Shown in pieces: positions 16,969 through 23,531 of a stretch of 64,000 nt of DNA; within the stretch, counting starts at the first letter, position 1, and each line of letters starts with the position of its first letter. The DNA comes from SYFT01 sp964471115 (lineage in GTDB: Bacteria; Acidobacteriota; Vicinamibacteria; Vicinamibacterales; SCN-69-37), in assembly GCA_964471115.1 (NCBI GenBank), contig CAYYFE010000006.1:81871-145870 (forward strand), read 5' to 3'. Below the pieces are notes generated by a model. The model was given only the letters and a program-made list of their open reading frames with translations, ran no database searches and had not been told where the DNA came from. The translations under genes and the position numbers were made by a program.

Positions 16969-17784
16969 ATGAGCGGATTTAATCGCTGCACCTGGGCTCG
17001 CGCCGGGTACGTCGTCTACAACGCCCACGACGTGTACATCGGACAGGCGTTCGAGCGGTACGGCGAGTACTCCGAGATCGAGGCGAGATTGTTGCGGCGG
17101 CTTTGCCCTGCTGGGGGCATCGCCGTGGACCTGGGCGCCAACATCGGCGCACACACGCTGGCGCTCTCGAGCGCCGTCGGGCCGGACGGATTCGTCTATG
17201 CGTACGAACCGCAGCGCGTGGTGTTCCAGACCCTGTGCGCCAATCTCGCGCTCAACAACATCACGAATGTCGACGCGCGCCAGGCCGCCGCGGGCGCGTC
17301 CAGCGGCACGGTCCTGATTCCCGATCTGGACTACCGCCGACGTGGCAACTTTGGCGGCGTGGACGTGAGCCGGTTCACGAGCGGCCGGCCGGTCCGGCGG
17401 GTGGCGCTCGACGACGACCTCGATGTGCCGGGCCTGAACCTGCTGAAGGTTGACGTGGAAGGCATGGAGCGGGAAGCGCTGCAGGGCGCCCGGCGGCTGA
17501 TCGCGCGGTGCCGGCCCTACCTCTACGTCGAAAACGATCGCCTCGACCGTTCAGAGGCGTTGCTGCGCTGTCTGCTCGAGTGGGACTACCGGCTCTACTG
17601 GCACCAGCCGCCGCTGTTTAATCCCGGCAACTTCCTCGGCGCCACTGAGAACGTCTACCCGGGGATTGTCTCGGTGAACGTCCTGGCCGTGCCCCGCGAG
17701 TCGCCGCAGCCGCTGCTGGGGCTTCCCGAGGTGCGCGATCCTGCCGAACATCCCCTTCGCGCCCGGCCCGAGGCCCCTCGCTGA
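16969..17784 (+). CDS. FkbM-family SAM-dependent methyltransferase
   Basis: The 271-residue protein is started at the ATG at 16969, which has GAGGTGAC 5 nt upstream, in preference to the ATG at 16951. Motif I reads IAVDLGANIGAHTL (about 52-65). It is followed by YEPQ (motif II), LLKVDVEGMEREAL and YLYVEND, the standard FkbM order. FkbM enzymes O-methylate sugars or polyketides, and here a glycan substrate fits the surrounding glycosyltransferases. The last 30 residues are Pro/Arg-rich and lie beyond the domain. That part overlaps the 3' end of the convergent acyltransferase gene by 167 bp, an unusually long overlap. Confidence 0.88.
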   Translation: MSGFNRCTWARAGYVVYNAHDVYIGQAFERYGEYSEIEARLLRRLCPAGGIAVDLGANIGAHTLALSSAVGPDGFVYAYEPQRVVFQTLCANLALNNITNVDARQAAAGASSGTVLIPDLDYRRRGNFGGVDVSRFTSGRPVRRVALDDDLDVPGLNLLKVDVEGMEREALQGARRLIARCRPYLYVENDRLDRSEALLRCLLEWDYRLYWHQPPLFNPGNFLGATENVYPGIVSVNVLAVPRESPQPLLGLPEVRDPAEHPLRARPEAPR

Positions 17785-19738
17785 ACCACGCGTCAAACAG
17801 CGGCCGCAGTTGCTCGGCGCCGTGGACCGACAGGTGGTCCTGATCCCGGTACAACATGCGCCAGCCATCCCGGTGCCGGCACTCCGATTCGTCGCACAGG
17901 TACGGCGCCGGGTCGAACAGACGCGCGCCGGGCAGGCCGCTGAATGCTTCTGCCAGCGCCGCTCGCGTGGAGGCGGCCCGGACCTCGTGCGCCTCCGTCG
18001 CGTACATCGGACGCGGCCGCAGGCGCAGGCCGTAGTAGTCAACGATCGCCGCCTTGGCGGGGACAAACGGCATCATCGGCACCTGCAGGAGCACCCCGAT
18101 GGGCGCCTGTGTCGCGCGCAGCCCGCCGACCGCACGCGCCAGTGACGACGTGAACGCCGACAATGCCGCAGCGTCCCGTGCTTCGTCCGGCGCGACTTCG
18201 TCCACCAGACGCTGTCGGCGCGCGCCCGAACCGGACGACGGGGCGCCCGACGCGTGGAGGATCCAACGCATCGCGAACATCGTCCCGCGGTAACCGTCGG
18301 ATTGGCTGACGGACTGCAAAAACCGGGCGATTGAGTCCGGATCGCCGCCCACGCCGGTCCAGGTACGCGACAGGCACAGCACCTGGAGCCCGCGGTCCCG
18401 CGCGGCGCGTCCGAACGTTTCCCGCAGGCTCTGCGCGTGACTGTCACCGAACAACACCACGAACGGGCCAGAGATGGCCTCCAGCCGGCGCTCGCATGGC
18501 CGTGGCAGCTGCGTCGCCGACGTCATGATCGTCTGGACGTCGGCCGGCAGGGTGGACCCGTCGCGTACGAGTCTCGTGATCGCCAACGACCCGGCGACAA
18601 ACGCCGCCAGGACCACCAGACTCATGGCCGGTGAAATGGCGAACCGCCGCCGTTCCACCAGATGATGCGTCGGCATCACGAAGACCGCGAGGACCGCCCC
18701 ATACCGCAGGTAGTCGCCGGGCGCCGCGCCAAAATCGGGGTTGGCGTACGTGAACACGCCCAGCACCGGCCAATGCCAGAGGTACGCGGCATAACTGACT
18801 CCGCCCAGGTATTCACCGGTGCGGGGCACCACGCCGTCGCCGCGCCGCCGGGCGGGGTCGGCCGCCAGCAGGCAGACCGCCGTCAGGAGACACACCATCA
18901 CCGTCTGCGCATTGGGCCATGTCGTGGCGTCCAGCGTCGCGGTGGCGATCACCGCGAGCCCCAGCGCGCCCGCCGTGAACCACACGTGCCGCGAGCGCTG
19001 CAGCCACCCGACTCGGGCCCACAGCGGCGCGGCCTGGGCCGCGAGCATGAAGCTGCTGGCGCCCACGAGCAGCTCCCACGCCCGAAACGGTCCGAGATAA
19101 AACCGCAGGGCCTCGTCGGGTGCGTTCAGACCACCCCACGCGGCCACCTGACGCGCGAGCGGCACCAGCGGGCTGGCGTTCGACAGGGCCGGCAGGGTCG
19201 CGGCGCCGGTCACCACCAGGAACAGCCAGACTCCGGACGCTCCGCGCAGAGCCCGCCCCTTCCACAGTCCCGCGAGCAGAAGCGGATAGATCAGATAGAA
19301 CTGTTCTTCGACTGCCAGCGACCAGGTGTGCAGCAGCACCTGTGCCGACGGCAGCCCCTGAAAATAGTCAGGATTCCCCTCGGCGAAGAGCAGATTCTGC
19401 TGGAGGCCCCCCTGCCACGCGACGGCGCGCTGCAGCCGGCGCAGATCGGCATCGAGATACAGCCACCAGCCCACCAGCAGGGTGCCCGCCGTCACCACCG
19501 CCAGCGGCGGAACGAGGCGGATGATCCGCCGGTAATAGAACTGCCTGAGGAATCCGGTGACCGACGCCGCGTCGGACTCGAGCAGCGCCTTCGTGATGAC
19601 GAAGCCTGAGATGACGAAGAAGATGTCGACGCCGACGAACCCGCCCGCGATGAGGTCGAGGTGTCCGGCGATCACCAGGAGCACCGCCGTCGCGCGGAGG
19701 TATTCGACCTGATGCATCCGGGGCGAAGCGGCGTTCAT
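17618..19738 (-). CDS. Acyltransferase-3 protein with C-terminal SGNH domain (OafA-type)
   Basis: The 706-residue protein is started at the ATG at 19738. The acyltransferase-3 membrane domain (about 1-350) has the diagnostic VEYLRATAVLLVIAGH, FFVISGFVI and RRIIRLVPPL, and 10 or so helices. After one more helix an SGNH-like extracytoplasmic domain (about 400-660) follows, with block I FVVLFGDSHAQS and the C-terminal DQDHLSVHGAE carrying the Asp-x-x-His pair. Such proteins O-acetylate LPS or other surface glycans. The last 50 residues after LFDAWFSEG are Arg/Ala-rich, low in complexity, and overlap the FkbM gene on the other strand; they may be a recent extension through loss of an earlier stop. 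Confidence 0.9.
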   Translation of the reverse strand: MNAASPRMHQVEYLRATAVLLVIAGHLDLIAGGFVGVDIFFVISGFVITKALLESDAASVTGFLRQFYYRRIIRLVPPLAVVTAGTLLVGWWLYLDADLRRLQRAVAWQGGLQQNLLFAEGNPDYFQGLPSAQVLLHTWSLAVEEQFYLIYPLLLAGLWKGRALRGASGVWLFLVVTGAATLPALSNASPLVPLARQVAAWGGLNAPDEALRFYLGPFRAWELLVGASSFMLAAQAAPLWARVGWLQRSRHVWFTAGALGLAVIATATLDATTWPNAQTVMVCLLTAVCLLAADPARRRGDGVVPRTGEYLGGVSYAAYLWHWPVLGVFTYANPDFGAAPGDYLRYGAVLAVFVMPTHHLVERRRFAISPAMSLVVLAAFVAGSLAITRLVRDGSTLPADVQTIMTSATQLPRPCERRLEAISGPFVVLFGDSHAQSLRETFGRAARDRGLQVLCLSRTWTGVGGDPDSIARFLQSVSQSDGYRGTMFAMRWILHASGAPSSGSGARRQRLVDEVAPDEARDAAALSAFTSSLARAVGGLRATQAPIGVLLQVPMMPFVPAKAAIVDYYGLRLRPRPMYATEAHEVRAASTRAALAEAFSGLPGARLFDPAPYLCDESECRHRDGWRMLYRDQDHLSVHGAEQLRPLFDAWFSEGPRAGREGDVRQDRAPREAPAAAAATRGARPGRSPRQSPGRRSQWRRGSCRD

Positions 19739-19796
19739 CGCAGACGCGCATTCTACCCGCCGCCGGGGGCGTGAGGCCCTGTGATATGGTCCGGCC

Positions 19797-20603
19797 GTGT
19801 CGTCGACGCCGACCGATCCGCCCGATCTCTCCGGCAGCATCGTCGTCCTGGCTCACGCGCGAACCGGATCGTCACTGGTGATGCAGACGCTGCGCCTGCT
19901 CGGGGCGCAGGTGCTGGGCGACTTCGCGCGGCCCGACCTGCCGCAGTCGGCGAATCCGAAGGGCTACTTCGAGGATTTGGATCTGCTGCGCGACGGCCTG
20001 TCGGCGCGGGCCCTGGCCGACGCCCCGCGCCTGCTGCGCGGGCGCGCCGTGAAACTGGCGCTGCACCCGCTGGTCCACCGTCGATCGCGCGGCGAGTGGA
20101 CGGCGTTGGCGCAGCCCGAGGTCCGGCTCCTGCTGCCGATCCGGACGCCGGCCGAATCGCTGACCTCGCGCCAGGTCTTCCTGCGATCGGATGACCCGCG
20201 CGCGCGGCACGACCTGTTCCACATGTCCGCGCGCAACCGGCTGCTGGATTTCGGGTTTCTCGCCGAGTGGGTTGGCGCGGCGGGGCGCCATCGCCCGGCC
20301 CCGGCCGTCATCGACTACGAACTCGCCATCGCCGATCCCGCGCGGTATGTGGCGCAGGTGGCGGACGCCGCGGCCCTGCAGCCGACCGGCGCGCAGCGGT
20401 CCGCGGCGCTCGACAACATCGATCGGGATCTCTACCGGTTCCGCCTGGCCGGCGACACCGCCACTCGCGCGGCGGCCGGCGTTCGGCCCCTCGAGCGCGT
20501 GTATGACCTGCTGCGCGCCAATGATCCCGACCGGTGGGCGCGGCTTCGTGACTCGTTGCCGCCCTGGGTGTCCGAGGCGGCACGCGCGCCGCTGACCGAC
20601 TGA
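19797..20603 (+). CDS. Sulfotransferase-like protein
   Basis: The 268-residue product starts with GTG, 58 bp from the divergent acyltransferase start. The 5'-PSB-like P-loop near the N-terminus reads VVLAHARTGSSLVMQTLRLLG. It is followed by NPKGYFEDLDLL, a pattern found in the Stf0-like and general sulfotransferase-like proteins of surface-glycan clusters. A second conserved strand, RLLLPIRTPAES, corresponds to the 3'-phosphate-binding Arg/Ser region. These enzymes move sulfate from PAPS to a sugar or peptide hydroxyl. It is the first of four sulfotransferase-like genes between 19.8 and 29.7 kb. It ends directly before the GT8-like gene on the opposite strand. Confidence 0.75.
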   Translation: MSSTPTDPPDLSGSIVVLAHARTGSSLVMQTLRLLGAQVLGDFARPDLPQSANPKGYFEDLDLLRDGLSARALADAPRLLRGRAVKLALHPLVHRRSRGEWTALAQPEVRLLLPIRTPAESLTSRQVFLRSDDPRARHDLFHMSARNRLLDFGFLAEWVGAAGRHRPAPAVIDYELAIADPARYVAQVADAAALQPTGAQRSAALDNIDRDLYRFRLAGDTATRAAAGVRPLERVYDLLRANDPDRWARLRDSLPPWVSEAARAPLTD

Positions 20604-21470
20604 CTACGGCGCCGACGCCCAGTCCGCCCGCGCGGCCTGCCACTGCAGGAACGGCCCGCGGCGGTCTTCCTCCATGGCGTGCAGCGCGGCGGCCGTCACG
20701 TTCCACGGCTTGGGTGGCCCGAGAAAGTGCACGAGTGCGGCGTCGGCCACCGGGACCCGCGGCCGGGTATACCGCGCCATGTGGCCCGCGATGAAATAGT
20801 TGTAGTGTTCGCGAGCCCTCGTCCAGCGCCCCCGGAAGTACCGGTTGAGGATCACGCTGTCGGTGTGCCCTGTCCGCACCCCGGCCCAGGTCTCCGGACG
20901 CACCAGGTCCACCAGATCGCGGAAGGTCGATTCCCCGAGCCGGCCCGGCGCGATCGAGAGCACCCCCGCGTTGAACATCAGGTCGCCGGCACGCGCCTCG
21001 AGCGCCTCCGGTCCGACCTCGGCCGCGACGTACGTCACCGGGTCGCGAATCTGTCCGCGGTAATAACTCTGATCGGGACACGCGAGCAGCGGGGCGTCGG
21101 TGGCCGCCAGCGCGGCGACGGTGCCGGTACAGAGCACGTCGCTGTCGATTTTCAGCACCCGCGCGTACTCGGTAAGGCTGAAGGCGTCGAGCGCAAACAG
21201 GATGCGGGCTTTACGCGCGACCGCGGGCACCTGGTCGGCCGTGGCCGTCACGCGCGCCTTCAGCCGCGCGTCCACCGCGCGGAAGGTCACGTTCGGAAAC
21301 CGGCGGAGCGCCTCCACCGCCGCAGGCGGCAGCCCATCGTGGATGATGACAATGCGGCCGGTGAACCACGGGTTGTGGCGCAGGAACGACCACAGCAGCA
21401 CCAGCGTCCCCGGCAGGTACGCCTCATCGGTCACCGTGGCCAGGCAGGTTGAATCGGGCGCGGTAATCAA
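20604..21470 (-). CDS. GT8-family glycosyltransferase
   Basis: The family match begins at CLATVTDEAYLPGTLVLLWSFL, so the TTG at 21470 (GGGAA upstream) is taken as start. The long upstream open frame to 22214 lies antisense to other genes and shows no similarity. The 288-residue protein has the GT8 pattern: ARILFALDAFSLTEYARVLKIDSDVL with its DxD (metal/nucleotide-sugar site), then LMFNAGVLSIAP, and HFLGPPKPW near the C-terminus. GT8 enzymes are retaining glucosyl/galactosyl transferases of the LgtC/glycogenin type. It is divergent from the next sulfotransferase gene with only 18 bp between start codons. Confidence 0.85.
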   Translation of the reverse strand: MITAPDSTCLATVTDEAYLPGTLVLLWSFLRHNPWFTGRIVIIHDGLPPAAVEALRRFPNVTFRAVDARLKARVTATADQVPAVARKARILFALDAFSLTEYARVLKIDSDVLCTGTVAALAATDAPLLACPDQSYYRGQIRDPVTYVAAEVGPEALEARAGDLMFNAGVLSIAPGRLGESTFRDLVDLVRPETWAGVRTGHTDSVILNRYFRGRWTRAREHYNYFIAGHMARYTRPRVPVADAALVHFLGPPKPWNVTAAALHAMEEDRRGPFLQWQAARADWASAP

Positions 21471-21488
21471 TTGAAATTCCCAGTGGGC

Positions 21489-22058
21489 ATGCGCAGAGTC
21501 TTCGGCATCGGATTCCACAAGACGGGGACGTCGAGCCTCGCGGCCGCGCTGGCGCTGCTCGGCTACCGGGTGTGCCAGGGCGCACGGCCGATTCGCCAGG
21601 CGCTCGGCGTCACCGAAGCCCTCGACCTGCTGCGCCGCCACGAGCTGGACCCGATCCTGCGGGTGGCCGAGCGCTTCGACGCCTGCACCGACAATCCCTG
21701 GTTTCTCCTGTACCGCGAGCTCGACGAGCGCTTTCCGGGGAGCCAGTTTATCCTGACTCATCGGCCGCCGGCCGCGTGGCTCGCGAGCGCGCTGCGGTAC
21801 TACGGCCGCAGTGAGACCCCGATGCGGCACTGGATCTACGGGGTCGGCACGCCCACCGGTCACGAGGCCGTTTGGCTTGCGCGGTACGAGCGGCACCTGG
21901 CCGACGTGCGCCGGCACTTCGCCGGCCGGCCGGATGACCTGCTCGAGGCGGACTGGACGCAGGGCGACGGCTGGTCCACGTTGGGCCGCTTTCTCGGGCG
22001 GAAGACACCATCCCAGCCGTTTCCCCACGTCCGACCGGTTCGCTCCCCGCGCCCCTAG
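21489..22058 (+). CDS. Sulfotransferase-family protein (Sulfotransfer_4-like)
   Basis: The 189-residue protein is started at the ATG at 21489; a TTG at 21471 would overlap the divergent GT8 start. Its P-loop reads VFGIGFHKTGTSSLAAALALLGYRV, the typical opening of the Sulfotransfer_4 group. FILTHRPPAAWLASALRYYG supplies the Arg/Ser strand of the PAPS site. At 189 residues it is short for the family (about 210-220), and the C-terminus after WSTLGRFLGRK is abrupt. It lies 46 bp upstream of the PqqD-like gene in the same direction, so it may share a transcript with the peptide cassette. Confidence 0.82.
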   Translation: MRRVFGIGFHKTGTSSLAAALALLGYRVCQGARPIRQALGVTEALDLLRRHELDPILRVAERFDACTDNPWFLLYRELDERFPGSQFILTHRPPAAWLASALRYYGRSETPMRHWIYGVGTPTGHEAVWLARYERHLADVRRHFAGRPDDLLEADWTQGDGWSTLGRFLGRKTPSQPFPHVRPVRSPRP

Positions 22059-22104
22059 CACCCCGCGCGGCGGTATGGGATACTTCTGCCCGGGAGCGAG
22101 AGGC

Positions 22105-22395
22105 ATGTCACGCGAACACACCGTGCATCTGGAGTCCGTCATTTCGCGGTCGGAGGAGATCATCTTCACCGACCTGAACGATGACGTGACGATGATGGAC
22201 GCCAGAACGGGCAAGTACTATGCCCTGCCGAAAGTCGGCGGGCGGATCTGGACGCTCCTCGCCCAGCCCATGTCGGTCGCCGCCCTCTGCGATCGTCTCC
22301 TCTCCGAATACCGCGTCGACCGCAAGCGGTGCGAGGAGGAAGTCTGCGCCCTGTTGGCAGACATGCACACTGCGGGCATCGTCAATCGATCCTGA
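22105..22395 (+). CDS. PqqD-like peptide-recognition (RRE) protein
   Basis: The 96-residue protein starts at the ATG behind GGGAGCGAGAGG. It has the PqqD-fold winged-helix pattern: a beta pair TDLNDDVTMMD, then ARTGKYYALPKVGGRIWTLLAQP, then a helical part ALCDRLLSEYRVDRKRCEEEVCALLADMHTAGIV. Stand-alone PqqD-like proteins (lasso B1 proteins, RiPP recognition elements) bind the leader of a precursor peptide and present it to modifying enzymes. The gene 24 bp downstream encodes a short peptide with a lasso-type leader, and an HPr-kinase-like gene follows. A related pairing of PqqD-like and HprK-like proteins is also known from exopolysaccharide loci (the HPr-rel-A type), an alternative context. 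Confidence 0.88.
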   Translation: MSREHTVHLESVISRSEEIIFTDLNDDVTMMDARTGKYYALPKVGGRIWTLLAQPMSVAALCDRLLSEYRVDRKRCEEEVCALLADMHTAGIVNRS

Positions 22396-22419
22396 ACCGA
22401 GTCAGAAAGGACACCACAC

Positions 22420-22578
22420 GTGGACACCAACGAGCCCCCCGAACGTTTCGCCGAGCCGACGCCTGCGTTGAAGGAGTGGGAAACGCCGACGCTGATCACG
22501 GAAGACATCGTCGAAGTGACCAAGGGAGGTTCGTTGACCCTGGCCAGCCCGGGGGATGACACCTGGTATCGGTCCTAG
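22420..22578 (+). CDS. Putative RiPP precursor peptide with lasso-type leader
   Basis: A 52-codon frame begins with GTG (22420) preceded by AGAAAGGA 8 nt upstream and ends with TAG at 22578. The leader contains KEWETPTL, matching the YxxPxL-type motif that PqqD-like B1 proteins read in lasso leaders, with Trp in place of Tyr. Fourteen residues later VTKGG gives the conserved Thr at the -2 position before a Gly. The predicted core would be the last 17 residues from G36 (GGSLTLASPGDDTWYRS). No Asp/Glu falls at core positions 7-9, so a standard lasso ring from G36 is not possible. The last residue is Ser, the residue that HPr-kinase homologues phosphorylate in paeninodin-type lasso peptides. Coding status is supported by the RBS, position and leader, not by homology searching. 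Confidence 0.65.
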   Translation: MDTNEPPERFAEPTPALKEWETPTLITEDIVEVTKGGSLTLASPGDDTWYRS

Positions 22579-22593
22579 TCGGCGGCCGCGCCC

Positions 22594-23529
22594 TCAGGCG
22601 CCGGCGGCCGGCGCCACCGCCAGCTCGGCGCGCACCAGCTGCACAAGCTGCGGCAAGTCCGCCAGACGCGTCGTCCGCCTCAACGCCACCACGGGGACAC
22701 GCGTCCCGACCGCGACGCACAACCCGAAGTGCGTACGCGATTGGCCAAGCGCCAGAGAGATCGGCCGCCGGTAGGTGCCGGCGGCGACTGCGGGCACCCG
22801 CGCCGCGCCGGTGATGCGCCGCAGTGCCGGAACCTCGCCCGGCGGTCCTTCGAAGACAAAAATCCGATCGATCGGCACCGGTGCGGGCGACGCGGGCTCG
22901 AACTCGACGTGGTGCTTGCCGCGGACGGCGGCACTGCCGCGTCCCGCGGCCACCCAGGCCAGTGAGTCGGCCTGCAGCCGGAACTGACGCGCGCCGGGGT
23001 GGACCTGCGGGCGGCCGGCCGCGTCGAGCGACACGACCGCGAGATCCTCGGCGATGACGCGATGCGCCCCCGCATGAAACGCGGCGGCCAGCGTCGACTT
23101 GCCGGCGCCCGGCCGACCGGCGAACAACACACAGTGGCCATCCACCTCCACGGCGCTGGCGTGCATCGGCAGCGCCCCTCGCTGGTGGACCAGCGCCGCC
23201 ATGACTGAGGACAGCAGGAACAGGCGGACATCCTCGAGCGAGGCGCCCGGCAGCGGCGCGACGACTACCTCGCGTCCCTCCCGAACCCAGTACCTCGCAA
23301 TCCGCGGCAGGTCCAGCAGATACTCACCGGCGGCCGCGGCGTATCGCCGGCGCCGGGTCGGCTGCCCCGCGAGATCGAGCGGGGTGTCGCCGTACCGGAT
23401 GACGACATCCGGCTCCGCCTCCGTCGGCATCAGGGCGGGCAGTTCGAGGTCCGACGCGATCGTGACCCCGTGCGCGCGGTAACGGTAGCCGACGACTGGT
23501 GCGCCGGTCGGCTTATCATCGGTCACCAC
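22594..23529 (-). CDS. HPr-kinase-like serine kinase of the peptide cassette
   Basis: The 311-residue protein is started at tandem GTG codons (23529/23526) downstream of GGAG; the open frame beyond is Arg/Pro-rich and antisense. The N-terminal half (ASDLELPAL, then a beta-rich part) matches the accessory domain of lasso-associated kinases. The kinase core has LPMHASAVEVDGHCVLF, Walker A GRPGAGKST (138-146) and IAEDLAVVSL, the acidic Walker B-like strand. HprK-like enzymes next to lasso genes (ThcoK, PadeK) phosphorylate the C-terminal Ser of the precursor, and the peptide encoded 15 bp away ends in Ser. It is convergent with the PqqD/peptide genes and divergent from the TPR-GT gene with 2 bp between start codons. 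Confidence 0.85.
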   Translation of the reverse strand: MVTDDKPTGAPVVGYRYRAHGVTIASDLELPALMPTEAEPDVVIRYGDTPLDLAGQPTRRRRYAAAAGEYLLDLPRIARYWVREGREVVVAPLPGASLEDVRLFLLSSVMAALVHQRGALPMHASAVEVDGHCVLFAGRPGAGKSTLAAAFHAGAHRVIAEDLAVVSLDAAGRPQVHPGARQFRLQADSLAWVAAGRGSAAVRGKHHVEFEPASPAPVPIDRIFVFEGPPGEVPALRRITGAARVPAVAAGTYRRPISLALGQSRTHFGLCVAVGTRVPVVALRRTTRLADLPQLVQLVRAELAVAPAAGA

Positions 23530-23531
23530 GC

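Noticed and set aside
21471..22214. N-terminal extension of the GT8 frame by 248 codons
   Set aside because: It lies antisense to the sulfotransferase and PqqD genes and has no similarity; the GT8 domain starts at 21470.
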